Assembly: GCA_050485745.1 (NCBI GenBank)
Contig: JBJHBY010000032.1
Coordinates: forward strand, 1-19,871
DNA: 19,871 nt
Direction: 5' to 3'
DNA from: JBJHBY01 sp050485745
Lineage (GTDB): Bacteria > Pseudomonadota > Gammaproteobacteria > Pseudomonadales > CAMLJR01
Positions 8,301 to 16,125 of the stretch are shown one piece after another; position 1 is the first letter of the stretch; every line of letters starts with the position of its first letter. Made by a program: the position numbers and the translations under genes. The notes under the pieces were generated by a model. The model was not told the DNA's origin. It did not search any database and saw only the letters and a program-made list of their open reading frames with translations.

Positions 8301-8830
8301 CGGCGCTCCTTGTACTTGGAGATGCCGGCAGCCTCCTCGATGAACACCCGAAGCTCCTCGGGTTTCGCCTCGATCAGGCGTGAAATCATACCCTGCTCGA
8401 TGATCGCGTAGCTGCGTGGCCCCAGACCGGTGCCGAGGAAGATATCGGTGATGTCGCGGCGTCGACACTTCTGGCCGTTAAGGTAATACTCCGACTGACC
8501 CTCGCGGGTGACCTTGCGGCGAATCGAGATCTCGGTGAATGCCGCGTACTCCCCCACCAGACTGCCATCGCTGTTATCGAAGATCAGTTCGATCGAGGCC
8601 TGCCCCACCGGCTTGCGGTTGACCGAACCGTTGAAGATGACATCGGTCATCGATTCGCCACGCAGGTTTTTTGCCGAACTCTCCCCCATCACCCAGCGCA
8701 CGGCATCGATGATGTTCGACTTGCCACAGCCGTTGGGACCCACCACGGCACAAAGGTTCGAAGGGAACGGCACCGTAGTCGGGTCGACAAAGGACTTGAA
8801 GCCCGCCAGCTTGATCGATTTAAGTCTCAT
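5327..8830 (-). CDS. smc: Chromosome partition protein SMC
   Basis: 1167 aa, the usual SMC length. It forms the ATPase backbone of bacterial condensin, normally with ScpA and ScpB, which are not in the window. The N-terminal head carries FKSFVDPT and Walker A GPNGCGKSN (31-39). Two long coiled-coil arms rich in Glu/Gln/Arg/Leu flank a globular hinge at roughly 510-660 (AGWLEHQGIAGAARLGSRL and nearby). The C-terminal head has the ABC signature LLSGGEKAL from residue 1068 and Walker B CMLDEVDAPLDD with catalytic Glu1098. All ATPase motifs are intact. It lies 115 bp after the ccmI stop. That gap has a weak hairpin and a possible -10 TATAAC (8849-8854) with no good -35, so smc may have its own promoter. 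Confidence 0.98.
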   Translation of the reverse strand: MRLKSIKLAGFKSFVDPTTVPFPSNLCAVVGPNGCGKSNIIDAVRWVMGESSAKNLRGESMTDVIFNGSVNRKPVGQASIELIFDNSDGSLVGEYAAFTEISIRRKVTREGQSEYYLNGQKCRRRDITDIFLGTGLGPRSYAIIEQGMISRLIEAKPEELRVFIEEAAGISKYKERRRETENRMRRTQENLERLTDLRDELERQLQHLSRQAQAAERYTELKQEERQLRAQLQALQWRGLDGQASERERTIAELEVQLESVVAEQRNVDAAIERYRDSHIQLSDRFNEVQGRFYALGADIGRAEQSIQHQQERSRQLREDLAQTEESLRQALTHRQEDSEKLALWRAELDEVAPELELARARQEESAEALALAEEAMQGWQGRWDEFNQNAAEPRQQAEVQQSRIQHLEQVLRRIGERVARLEQEKSALVAGAVEEEIEGLSEQLAELELEREGRQQQVEGVLQALEERGERLRLDTAELDDVRGELQRMQGRRASLEALQQAALGRDDNAAAGWLEHQGIAGAARLGSRLAVRPGWETAVETVLGGSLQALCVDAIDDYARALPGLDGGSLTLVAGNAAAQTEAAAGSLAAQLLDPAAAGDLLQGIHAAEDLAAALALRPQLAAGESVVTRDGIWLGRDWLRVTRDQDASRGVLLRQQELEQLEQDIAMAAQRLEALQQRVEEGREQRQQLERQRETLRREAEELGRRNGELRAELSARQVRVEQITARRAALNREIDDSREQSGAEQEHLGEARLLLAEAIERMEADVQAREALLAERDSSRSALDQARQRSRHDRDAVHQLAMREQSLRTQLDSMQQNMSRAEAQVAQLEQRRDGLSGTLAEGESPVEALRMELEALLEQRLAVEEELGAARRELDAVEHELRRSEQSRHGIEQRLQELRLRLEGLRVETQGLIVRRRTLQEQLQESQFDLDTVLGTLPEAATEAEWQEQLEQVGRRIARLGPINLAAIDEYKMQSERKHYLDAQNDDLVEALTTLENAIRRIDKETRNRFKETFDQVNQGLGELFPRVFGGGHAYLEMTGDDLLDTGIAIMARPPGKRNSTIHLLSGGEKALTAIALVFSIFRLNPAPFCMLDEVDAPLDDANVGRYARMVKEMSSQVQFIYITHNKIAMEMADQLMGVTMHEPGVSRLVSVDVEEAAEMAAL

Positions 8831-8930
8831 TAATGACTCGCAGAATGCGTTATAAGCTTCTGATTTTTCTTCGCTTGGGAAAATACTGCTGCAGCGGGAG
8901 CCACGGCGCCGACAGTGTAGCGGGTTTCAA

Positions 8931-8942
8931 GGCCCGAGGGCC
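8931..8942 (-). terminator. Short hairpin just after ccmI
   Basis: GGCC-CGAG-GGCC, extendable to five pairs with a two-base loop, begins 3 bases past the ccmI stop. In the transcript it is followed by UUGAAA rather than a U-run, so an intrinsic terminator is only weakly supported. Read-through into smc is possible. Confidence 0.3.
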
Positions 8943-8945
8943 ATA

Positions 8946-10142
8946 TCAACCGCCGAGAGGACGCAGGTCGAGTTCGATCTGCTGCGTGCCGGGACGCACC
9001 GGAATGGCGTCGCTGACGGCCTGCAGATCCTGGGCGGAGGCACCGGCCTGGCCGGAGCGGCTGAGGCGCGCCACGATCACCACCTTGCCCGCGGAGGACA
9101 GTCCCTGCTCCGGCAGCATCGCGGCGGTATCATCCAGCACCACCTCCAGAGGGAATTGCGGCTCGCTCAGGCGCGCCACGGCCAGCGGTGGTGAACCGGC
9201 CTCCGCGCCTTCGCGGCGGGCGAAAACAAACAGCACGCCCTGCGCCGGCAGCTCGGCCCCCAGACTGACCGACACCCGAATCCGGGGTGCATCCGGATCC
9301 TGGGCCAACAGGCGGCTCTCCGCCTCCCGCAGGCCCTGGGCGATCACCCGGGCACCGGGGGAGTCTTCCGGCAGTTGTGTCAGCAGCCGCCGCCAGATAT
9401 CCCTCGCCTCGGCATACCGGCCCTGCTCAAAGGCGTCGATCCCGGCCATGCCGAGAGCGATACCCTGCTCAGGCTCGATCTCCAGGGCGCGGCGGGTCCA
9501 GTCACGCACCTCCTCAGTGATGCGTCGGCCACCATCCAGGTAGGCCAGCTGTGCCGCCTGCGCAAGGATATCCGCATCCCGCGGCAGCAGGCGTACCAGC
9601 TCACGGTAGTGCTCCAGCGCCCGGGAAGCGCTGCCCCATTCCATCTCCATCGCTGCGAGTGCATAGCGATAGCGAACATTATCCGGATCCCGCGCCAGTA
9701 CCTCGCGCATACGCTGCGCCAGCAGCGTCGCCTGCTCCCCGGGGCCCTCGCCAGTGCTGGCCGCGTGGTTCACGGCGTCAAGCATCTGCTGGGTGCGCCA
9801 GTCTCCAATGGCACCAATACGGGCGTACAACAGCACCGACAACAGCAGAACCGCGAGCCCGGTCACTGGCAGCACCCAGCGAGGCCCGTCCGCGCCCGTC
9901 CGCGCACGCTGCGATTGCTCCTGTTCCCGCAAAAAGCGCCGCTCCAGTTCATCGCGCATGCTGTCGAAGGTGTCGGGGGCAATCACTCCGAGCTTGCATT
10001 CACGCTCCAGTTCGCGCAGGCGATCACGGTAGAGGGTCGCGACATCCACGCCCTGTACACGGCCCGCCGCGGAGCGAAAACCCAGCACGAGAAAGGCCAG
10101 CGCCAGGAGACAAAGCAAGGTCACCAGAAACCAGAACATCAT
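8946..10142 (-). CDS. ccmI: Cytochrome c maturation protein CcmI
   Basis: 398 aa. CcmI captures unfolded apocytochrome c and presents it to the CcmF/CcmH haem ligation complex in the inner membrane and periplasm. It shows the standard two-part layout: a first transmembrane helix (about 2-22), a cytoplasmic loop with YRDRLRELERECKLGVI and DELERRFL, and a second transmembrane helix (about 89-108). A periplasmic TPR region follows (about 110-275, including RYRYALAAMEMEWGSASRAL and GIALGMAGIDAFEQGRYAEA). A C-terminal beta-rich part (about 295-398, with RIRVSVSLGAELPAQGVLFV) resembles the extension seen in CcmI/CycH proteins. The ATG overlaps the ccmH stop as ATGA, indicating translational coupling. 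It is the last gene of the ccm operon; smc follows on the same strand. Confidence 0.93.
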   Translation of the reverse strand: MMFWFLVTLLCLLALAFLVLGFRSAAGRVQGVDVATLYRDRLRELERECKLGVIAPDTFDSMRDELERRFLREQEQSQRARTGADGPRWVLPVTGLAVLLLSVLLYARIGAIGDWRTQQMLDAVNHAASTGEGPGEQATLLAQRMREVLARDPDNVRYRYALAAMEMEWGSASRALEHYRELVRLLPRDADILAQAAQLAYLDGGRRITEEVRDWTRRALEIEPEQGIALGMAGIDAFEQGRYAEARDIWRRLLTQLPEDSPGARVIAQGLREAESRLLAQDPDAPRIRVSVSLGAELPAQGVLFVFARREGAEAGSPPLAVARLSEPQFPLEVVLDDTAAMLPEQGLSSAGKVVIVARLSRSGQAGASAQDLQAVSDAIPVRPGTQQIELDLRPLGG

Positions 10143-10597
10143 TGCGGATCATCCTCGAACAGCTTGTCGAGGCGCCGCCGCCGGGCCTCGTCCAGCGGCG
10201 CAGGTGGCTCCTCCGTGGCATTCAGGCGGGACAGGCGCCAGACCACGAACAACCCCACCATGAGCAACAGCGGTGGCAAGCCCCACAGGGCCAGAGTGGT
10301 CCGGTTCAGTGGCGGGCGATACAGCACGAAATCACCATAGCGGGCCACCATGAACTCATGGATTTCCCGGTCGCTATAGCCCTCGTGCAGGAGACGGTGC
10401 AGCTCCCGACGCAGATCCGTGGCGATCGGCGCATCGGAATCATGCAGGCTCTGGTTCTGGCACTTGGGGCAGCGCAGTTCACCGAGCATCGCCCGGTAAC
10501 GGCGCTCCAGCACCTCATTGTCGAAGACGAAGGTCTCGATTGCCGCATGGACCGGCAGTACCAGCAGCAGAATCAGCAGGCCGAGTCCGCGCATCAT
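10139..10597 (-). CDS. ccmH: Cytochrome c maturation thiol-oxidoreductase CcmH
   Basis: 152 aa, the short (CycL-type) form, since the TPR half is encoded separately as ccmI. It keeps the apocytochrome CXXCH thiols reduced for haem attachment. A signal peptide (about 1-18, cleavage likely after VHA) precedes the redox motif LRCPKCQNQSLHDSDA with Cys43 and Cys46. This is followed by YGDFVLYRPP and a C-terminal membrane helix (about 102-121). The start overlaps the ccmG stop within ATGATG; the first ATG gives the length quoted. It overlaps ccmI by four bases. All expected residues are present. Confidence 0.95.
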   Translation of the reverse strand: MMRGLGLLILLLVLPVHAAIETFVFDNEVLERRYRAMLGELRCPKCQNQSLHDSDAPIATDLRRELHRLLHEGYSDREIHEFMVARYGDFVLYRPPLNRTTLALWGLPPLLLMVGLFVVWRLSRLNATEEPPAPLDEARRRRLDKLFEDDPQ

Positions 10598-11157
10598 CCT
10601 GCCTCCCCCTGCAGGCGCAGCAGCAGCGGCTCGAAGTGCTCGGCCCAGACAAATTCATCCAGGGGCCCCTGGTAACGCAGCCGAACCCGCCCCTCGGCAT
10701 CGATAACGTAGGTTTCCGGTGCGCCGGTCACACCCAGATCGAGGCCCAGGCGGCCCTCGGGGTCCGCCACCACGCTGCGATAGGGATTGCCGCGCCGCTC
10801 CAGCCACTGCCGGGCGAGGGCGTCGTCATCCTTGTAATTGACGCCGTGAATGACGATACCTCTGGCCTGCAGGGTCATCAGATACGGGTGCTCGGCATGA
10901 CAGGACGGGCACCAGGTCGCCCACACATTAATCAGCGCTACTTCACCGCGCCAGTCGGCATGAGTCATGCGCCCCTCATCGGGGAGGGTGCGCAGGTCGA
11001 AAGCCGGAAGTGGCCGGTCCAGCAAGGCAGAGGGCAGTGCCGCGGGATCGTAGTCACCACTCTGGATGCGCTTCTGCACCACGACAAAGAACATCGCCAG
11101 CAGCACGAAAATCAGCAGCGGCAGGAACAGGCGCAGCCTGGACAGGGCCTGGCTCAT
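10594..11157 (-). CDS. ccmG: Thiol:disulfide interchange protein CcmG (DsbE)
   Basis: 187 aa from the chosen start. It is a membrane-anchored periplasmic thioredoxin-like protein that reduces apocytochrome c or CcmH. An N-terminal anchor (about 9-27) is followed by the active site WATWCPSC (Cys83, Cys86) and AEHPYL. The CcmG-specific acidic segment GVNYKDDD (105-112) and the cis-Pro region TGAPETYVID (144-153) come next. The ATG at 11155-11157 overlaps the ccmF stop as ATGA, which matches the rest of the operon and gives normal length. The frame stays open for 34 codons upstream inside ccmF, but that stretch is Gly-rich and not CcmG-like, so it was excluded. Confidence 0.96.
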   Translation of the reverse strand: MSQALSRLRLFLPLLIFVLLAMFFVVVQKRIQSGDYDPAALPSALLDRPLPAFDLRTLPDEGRMTHADWRGEVALINVWATWCPSCHAEHPYLMTLQARGIVIHGVNYKDDDALARQWLERRGNPYRSVVADPEGRLGLDLGVTGAPETYVIDAEGRVRLRYQGPLDEFVWAEHFEPLLLRLQGEAG

Positions 11158-13130
11158 GGCAATGACGCCTCCGCTGTATCTACCTGCCGCGCCGATGCCA
11201 CCTTGCGATAGCGGCGATCCGAGGCCGCCAGTCCGGCACCCAGGACCATCAGCAGACAACCAAGCCAGATCCAGCGCACAAAGGGTTTCACATGCAGGCG
11301 CACCGCCCAGGCTTCATCATCCAGGGGCTCGCCCATGGCAACGTAGAGGTCGCGAAAGAAACCCGCCTGAAGACCGACTTCGGCATACAGCTGGGTGCGG
11401 TCCGACAGGTAGCGGCGCTTCTGCGGATACAGATGGGCGACCTCACGCTCGCCGCGACTGACCACAAAGTGGCCCTGCTCGGCAACGAAATTGGGGCCGC
11501 GCACCAGCTCTGTGCCCTCGAAACGGAAGCTGTAGGCACCAAGCTCATGGCTCTGGCCAGGCTCGGCGCGAACATCGCGCTCCACGGTGTACTGGCTGGT
11601 CAGGCCGATGCCCAGCGCCGTCACCGCCATGCCCAGATGGGCCACGATCATCCCGTGCCAGCTCAGGGGCAAGCGGCGCAGACCGCGCAGCAGGCCCGGT
11701 GCATTGCGCAGCTTGTCGCGCACATCGCGCAGGGTGGCGAGTATCAGCCAACTGCCGAGCACCACCGTCAGCGCCACCCAGGGATTGAACGCTCCCTGGT
11801 AGGCAAACGGAAACACCAGCCCTACCACCAGGCTGGCCGCCGCCGCCAGAAACAATCGCGAGCCCAGCTCCGCCGCGCGACTGCGTTTCCAGGCAGCCCC
11901 GGGGCCAAAGCCCATGAACACCATCAGAACGGCCATCAGCGGCAGGAACATGGCATTGAAGTAAGGCGGCCCCACCGAGTATTTACCCATGCCCAGGGCA
12001 TCTGCCACCAGGGGAAACAGGGTGCCGATGAGGACGGTCAGGGTGGCCACCATCAGGATCAGGTTGTTGAGCAACAACAGCATTTCCCGCGACACCAGGG
12101 CGTAGCCGCCGCCGCTGCGCACGGTCGGTGCGCGCAGTGCGTAGAGGGTCAGCGAGCCTCCCACCACAACGCCGAGAAACGCCAGGATGAACAGCCCACG
12201 GGTCGGGTCGGCGGCAAAGGAATGCACCGAGGTGAGCACGCCCGAGCGCACCAGGAAAGTGCCCAGCAGGCTCAGGGAAAACGTGAAGATCGCCAGCAGC
12301 ACGGTCCAGCTGCGGAACAGTCCCCGCTTCTCCGTGACTGCAAGGGAATGCAGCAGGGCCGTACCCGCCAGCCAGGGCATGAACGAGGCATTCTCAACCG
12401 GATCCCAGAACCACCAGCCGCCCCAGCCCAGGGTGTAGTAGGCCCACCAACTGCCGATGGCGATACCCAGGGTCAGAAACAGCCAGGCCGCCCCGGTCCA
12501 AGGCCTCGACCAGCGCGCCCAGGCGATGTCGAGCCGCCCGCTCCAGAGAGCCGCGATGGCAAAGGCAAACACCACCGAGAAACCCACATAGCCCAGATAC
12601 AGCAGGGGCGGATGCAGGATCAACCCCGGGTCCTGCAGCAATGGGTTGAGGTCGGCGCCATCCAGGGGCGGATTCGGCAGCAAGCGCTCAAAGGGATTGG
12701 AAGTCAGCAGGGACAGCAACATGAAACCGGCACTGACCATTGCCATCACCGACAGCACCCGGGCCACCATATCCAGCGGCAGGGCTCTGCTGAAGCGCGC
12801 CACGGCTACAATCCAGAAAGCCAGAATCAGGATCCACAACAGCAGGGAACCCTCGTGGTTACCCCATACCGCGCTGAACTTGTAGGCCGTGGGCAGCAGC
12901 GTATTGGAGTGACTGGCGACCAGGGCAACACTGAAATCGTCCTGCAGGAACACCAGGGTGAGGCAGGCGTAGGAGATGGCCACGAACACGAACTGCCCCA
13001 GGGCGAGGCTGCGCGCCGAGGCCATCCAGCGGCTGTTGTCGGCGAACACCCCGGCCGCAGGCACCAGCACTTGTGCCAGTGTCAGGGCGAGTGCCAGGAT
13101 GAGGGCGAACTGACCGAGCTCCGCGATCAC
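11154..13130 (-). CDS. ccmF: Haem lyase subunit CcmF
   Basis: 658 aa, the usual length. CcmF is the large multispanning inner-membrane part of the system I haem lyase, which takes haem from holo-CcmE and attaches it to apocytochrome c. The tryptophan-rich WWD domain is clear at 228-250 (WWAYYTLGWGGWWFWDP then VENASFMPW). His173 (ILHPPLLYLG), His261 and His303 fall at the positions used for haem binding in the E. coli protein, and WHGMIVAHLG (491-500) supplies the candidate for the fourth. More than ten hydrophobic segments and a periplasmic C-terminal domain (about 515-620) are visible. The start codon is GTG, three bases after the ccmE stop. The stop overlaps ccmG. Confidence 0.98.
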   Translation of the reverse strand: MIAELGQFALILALALTLAQVLVPAAGVFADNSRWMASARSLALGQFVFVAISYACLTLVFLQDDFSVALVASHSNTLLPTAYKFSAVWGNHEGSLLLWILILAFWIVAVARFSRALPLDMVARVLSVMAMVSAGFMLLSLLTSNPFERLLPNPPLDGADLNPLLQDPGLILHPPLLYLGYVGFSVVFAFAIAALWSGRLDIAWARWSRPWTGAAWLFLTLGIAIGSWWAYYTLGWGGWWFWDPVENASFMPWLAGTALLHSLAVTEKRGLFRSWTVLLAIFTFSLSLLGTFLVRSGVLTSVHSFAADPTRGLFILAFLGVVVGGSLTLYALRAPTVRSGGGYALVSREMLLLLNNLILMVATLTVLIGTLFPLVADALGMGKYSVGPPYFNAMFLPLMAVLMVFMGFGPGAAWKRSRAAELGSRLFLAAAASLVVGLVFPFAYQGAFNPWVALTVVLGSWLILATLRDVRDKLRNAPGLLRGLRRLPLSWHGMIVAHLGMAVTALGIGLTSQYTVERDVRAEPGQSHELGAYSFRFEGTELVRGPNFVAEQGHFVVSRGEREVAHLYPQKRRYLSDRTQLYAEVGLQAGFFRDLYVAMGEPLDDEAWAVRLHVKPFVRWIWLGCLLMVLGAGLAASDRRYRKVASARQVDTAEASLP

Positions 13131-13132
13131 CT

Positions 13133-13576
13133 TCAGTAGCCCTCCTTGTCCGGATGGGCTTCCCTGAACATCGCCTCAAGCTCCCTGGGCATGTAGTTTT
13201 CGTCATGCTTGGCCAGGACCTGGGAGGCCACGAACACGCCGTCCTCCCCAAGAACCCCGGTCACCACGACCCCGTCGTCCTCCGCGAACAGATCGGGCAG
13301 GATGCCTTCGTAAAGCACAGGCACCTGGGCGCGGCCATCCGTCACGGCAAAGCGCACGATCAGGGTATCGCGATCCCGCGCCACACTGCCGGGCAATACC
13401 AGTCCGCCCACCCGGATACGCTGGCCGACAGGGGCCTGGCCGGCTTCGACCTGGTAGGGCGGGTAAAACAGGTTGATGTTGTCGCGCAGGGCGAAACCCG
13501 CCAGGCCCACGGCGGTGCCCGTGCCCAGAACAATCAGCAAAACGATGAACAGACGCTGGCGACGCGCCGGATGCAT
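13133..13576 (-). CDS. ccmE: Cytochrome c-type biogenesis haem chaperone CcmE
   Basis: 147 aa. CcmE binds haem covalently in the periplasm, receiving it from CcmC and delivering it to CcmF. It has an N-terminal anchor (about 9-29), a beta-barrel OB-fold body (VGQRIRVGGLVLPGSV, QVPVLYEGILPDLF) and the haem-binding motif AKHDENYMP with His124 and Tyr128, corresponding to His130/Tyr134 of E. coli. Length and motif are typical. It starts at ATG, 12 bp past the ccmD stop. Confidence 0.97.
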   Translation of the reverse strand: MHPARRQRLFIVLLIVLGTGTAVGLAGFALRDNINLFYPPYQVEAGQAPVGQRIRVGGLVLPGSVARDRDTLIVRFAVTDGRAQVPVLYEGILPDLFAEDDGVVVTGVLGEDGVFVASQVLAKHDENYMPRELEAMFREAHPDKEGY

Positions 13577-13588
13577 GGCGAACCCTCC

Positions 13589-13780
13589 TCAACCGCGCAG
13601 TGGCTGACGCGCACTGCGGCGCTGTGCCGCGGCGCGTTGACTGCGCAGGAACTGCCGGTGTCCGGCCAGGGGCAACAGCACCAGAGCCATCATCACCAGG
13701 GCGGTCAGCCCGAAGGCCGACCAGACATACGGACCGTGCCCTTCCATGGCCCACAGTGCGGCAAGACTGTCAAACTGCAT
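13589..13780 (-). CDS. ccmD: Haem exporter accessory protein CcmD
   Basis: 63 aa, a small membrane protein that helps release holo-CcmE from CcmC. It shows the standard pattern: a short N-terminus with ALWAMEGHGPYVWSAFG, one transmembrane helix (about 17-38), and a basic cytoplasmic tail (RQFLRSQRAAAQRRSARQP). Position between ccmC and ccmE is canonical. Its start overlaps the ccmC end by 11 bases. Confidence 0.93.
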   Translation of the reverse strand: MQFDSLAALWAMEGHGPYVWSAFGLTALVMMALVLLPLAGHRQFLRSQRAAAQRRSARQPLRG

Positions 13781-14543
13781 GCTGCCCTCCGCGCGCGGGC
13801 GCGTCCCCGACCAACTCCCTCACCCATTGGGTATTGCGCTCCCGGCGCAGCACTTCGAGGCGGGTGTAGAGCAGCAGGACAACCGCGTAGAAACAATAGA
13901 AGCCCGCGATCATCACCAGCAGGGGCTGGAACATCGACGAATGGATCGTGCTCGCTTCCGTGAAACGGATCGTCGCCGGCTGGTGCAGGCTGTACCACCA
14001 CTCCACAGACCAGTAAATGATCGGAATGTTCACCACACCGACCAGGCTGAGCACGGCACAGGCCCGGGCGGCGGCCTGCTTGTTGTCGAAGGCCTCGTAC
14101 AGGGCCATGATCGCGATATAGAGAATCAGCAGCACCAGCACGGAGGTGATGCGTGCATCCCAGACCCACCAGGCACCCCAGGTGGGCTTGCCCCAGATGG
14201 CTCCGGTGAACAGCGCCACAGTGGTGAGCGCCGCCCCGATCGGGGCGCAGCTCTTCATCACCATCTCCGCCAGTTTCATGCGCCAGATCAGGGTGATGGC
14301 ACCGGCAACCGCCATCAGCATATAGCCGGCCATGGCCACTGTGGCACTGGGAACATGAATATAGATGATGCGGAAGCTGTTGCCCTGGCGGAAGTCCGGT
14401 GGCGCAAACAGCAGACCCCAGACCGTGCCCACGGCCAGCAGCAGTGCGGTGACCAGGGCCAGCCACGGCAGCCAGCGCCCGGTGATCTGGTAGAACCAGC
14501 GCGGCGACCCGAGTTTGTGAAAAAACGCCCAGTTTCGCGGCAA
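13770..14543 (-). CDS. ccmC: Haem transporter/handling protein CcmC
   Basis: 257 aa from the chosen start. CcmC presents haem to CcmE in the periplasm. It has six hydrophobic segments and the WWD motif WGKPTWGAWWVWD (117-129), flanked by the conserved histidines His63 (IHVPSA) and His187 (SLHQPA). Start choice: the frame is open up to 14615, but family members begin only a few residues before WxFFHKLGSPRWFY. A TTG at 14541-14543 has GAGG eight bases upstream and gives that length. It also lies about 31 bases downstream of the start expected from a TATAAT at 14581-14586. A GTG at 14559-14561 is the main alternative. The 123 bp gap to ccmB is the longest in the operon. Confidence 0.93.
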   Translation of the reverse strand: MPRNWAFFHKLGSPRWFYQITGRWLPWLALVTALLLAVGTVWGLLFAPPDFRQGNSFRIIYIHVPSATVAMAGYMLMAVAGAITLIWRMKLAEMVMKSCAPIGAALTTVALFTGAIWGKPTWGAWWVWDARITSVLVLLILYIAIMALYEAFDNKQAAARACAVLSLVGVVNIPIIYWSVEWWYSLHQPATIRFTEASTIHSSMFQPLLVMIAGFYCFYAVVLLLYTRLEVLRRERNTQWVRELVGDAPARGGQHAV

Positions 14544-14580
14544 CGCCCCACCCTCAGTCACGGCTCTCAGTCGGGGCAGG

Positions 14581-14586
14581 ATTATA
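14581..14586 (-). promoter_or_regulatory. Perfect TATAAT -10 element between ccmB and ccmC
   Basis: On the minus strand the sequence CGCGTATAATCC stands out in GC-rich DNA, inside the only sizeable gap of the ccm operon. No good -35 hexamer lies 16-18 bp upstream, and no extended TG is present. A start near 14574 would give a leader of about 31 bases to the TTG of ccmC. Confidence 0.4.
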
Positions 14587-14666
14587 CGCGAGAGGCGAGC
14601 CGCCCTGCACCCCACCGCGAGCCCCGCCGGGGTGACCCCGTCAGGCCTGCGACAATCCGCCGCGGC

Positions 14667-15353
14667 TCAGGTGTCCACACTGATGCGCAGCGCCGCGGCC
14701 GCCGCGAGGGGGGCCAGCGTGACCGCCAGTGCCGCCAGCGCGCCCAGCAGCGCCAGCAGTCCTGCATAGGGGCGACCTTCAGCGGCGGCTGCCACGCTGT
14801 CCGCCCCGAAAATCAGCACAGGCACGTAAAGCGGCAGGATGACCAGAGCCAGCAGCAGCCCCCCCCGGCGCAGACCCACGGTGAGCGCCGCCCCGACTGC
14901 GCCGACATGGCTCAACACCAGGGTGCCCAGCAGCAGGCTCAGCAGTAGCGCCGGCACGGCCTGCACCGGCAGCGACAGCAGCGGTGCCAGCAGCGGCGAG
15001 GCCAGCGCCAGAGGCACGCCCGTCACCAGCCAGTGCCCGCAGCCTCTGGACAGGGCCTGCAGGTACAGTGATACCGGACTGAGCAGCATCTGCTCGAGGC
15101 TGCCATCGTCATAGTCGCGACGATAGATCCCATCGCTCGCAAGCAGGCAAGCCAGCAATGCCACCACCCAGAGAATACCCGGGGCCAGGGGTGCCAAACG
15201 AGCGGCTTCCGGCCCGATGCCCAGCGGAAACAGGGCGCAGACCAGCACGAAAAAAACCAGCGGGTTGAAGGCCTCGACGCGACGTTGCAGCGCCAGACGC
15301 AAGTCGCGGCGCAATAGCGCCAGCATGGCCCGGCCAGGCGAGAACTCAGTCAT
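14667..15353 (-). CDS. ccmB: Haem exporter permease CcmB
   Basis: 228 aa. CcmB is the membrane subunit of the CcmABCD complex, working with the ATPase CcmA to release holo-CcmE. It has a cytoplasmic N-terminus with LLRRDLRLALQRR, the family stretch FNPLVFFVLVCALFPLGIGP (about 30-50) and LLASDGIYRRDYDDGSLEQM, and six hydrophobic segments. The ATG at 15351-15353 is preferred: it has GGAG seven bases upstream and overlaps the end of ccmA by eight bases. A GTG two codons earlier is possible. The C-terminus is Ala/Leu rich, as in relatives. Confidence 0.95.
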   Translation of the reverse strand: MTEFSPGRAMLALLRRDLRLALQRRVEAFNPLVFFVLVCALFPLGIGPEAARLAPLAPGILWVVALLACLLASDGIYRRDYDDGSLEQMLLSPVSLYLQALSRGCGHWLVTGVPLALASPLLAPLLSLPVQAVPALLLSLLLGTLVLSHVGAVGAALTVGLRRGGLLLALVILPLYVPVLIFGADSVAAAAEGRPYAGLLALLGALAALAVTLAPLAAAAALRISVDT

Positions 15354-16002
15354 CCTCACGCTCCCACTCCGGTACTGGCGGCGCCTGCAGGGCGATCTCC
15401 CTGGCAGCGGTGCTTTCCGCCAGCGTCTGGTGGCTGGTCATGACCACCGCGCCACCGGCAGCAGCATGGGAACGCAGCCAATCCTGCAAGGCTTCTGTGG
15501 CGCTGCGGTCCAGCGCCGTCAGGGGCTCGTCCAGAATCCACAGCGTGGCGCGGGACAGAAACAGACGCGCCAGTGCCACCCGCCGCTGCTGTCCGGCTGA
15601 CAGGGTGAAACAGGGCTGATCCTCGAATCCGGCCAGGCCCACCCGCTCCAGTGCCCGCAGCAGTGTTGGACGATCGTGGGGAGTATGCAGGGCACTCCAC
15701 CAGGCGAGATTCTCCAGCGGGCTCAGGCTTGCGCTGAGCCCGGCCTGATGGCCGATATAGAGGCGCTCCGCCGCGAATTCAGTACGGCAGCCCGGCCAGC
15801 TGCGACCACGCCAGCGCAAGTCGCCGTGAAATCGGGATGAAAGACCACACAGCGCACGCAGCAGGCTGGTCTTGCCACGGCCATTGGGTCCGGTCAGCAG
15901 CAACACCTGACCCGCCGACAGGTCCACGTCGATGGGAGCAAACAGCGCGGCATCATCGCGGTCACAGTAGAAATGCCTCAGTTGCAGCAATGTGTCCGCC
16001 AA
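15346..16002 (-). CDS. ccmA: Haem exporter ATP-binding protein CcmA
   Basis: 218 aa, a normal CcmA length. It is the ABC ATPase that powers release of haem-loaded CcmE from CcmC. Walker A GPNGRGKTS (38-46), signature LSAGQQRRVALARL (134-147), Walker B LWILDEP with the following D-loop TALD (154-164), and switch His191 (TSHQ) are all present. The start is a TTG at 16000-16002 with GGAG seven bases upstream. The frame remains open for over 400 codons further, but only as the complement of fliK, and that translation is low-complexity and unrelated to CcmA. It is the first gene of the ccm operon, with a leader of about 120 bases from a TATAAT at 16129-16134. Confidence 0.96.
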   Translation of the reverse strand: MADTLLQLRHFYCDRDDAALFAPIDVDLSAGQVLLLTGPNGRGKTSLLRALCGLSSRFHGDLRWRGRSWPGCRTEFAAERLYIGHQAGLSASLSPLENLAWWSALHTPHDRPTLLRALERVGLAGFEDQPCFTLSAGQQRRVALARLFLSRATLWILDEPLTALDRSATEALQDWLRSHAAAGGAVVMTSHQTLAESTAAREIALQAPPVPEWEREDD

Positions 16003-16125
16003 AACCCTGCTCCAGAAAATGCCCGCCGCCGGGCCGAAATTCAACTTTGCGTCGTGGTGGCCGCTAAGCCCCTCATGGAGACCAGCCTGCCGCCACCTGC
16101 CCACGTGCCCGCCACACCGCGCGGG

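Noticed and set aside
11292..13139. 615-aa open frame on the plus strand opposite ccmF
   Set aside because: Antisense of a conserved membrane protein; the product is extremely Gln/His/Arg-rich with no recognisable fold.
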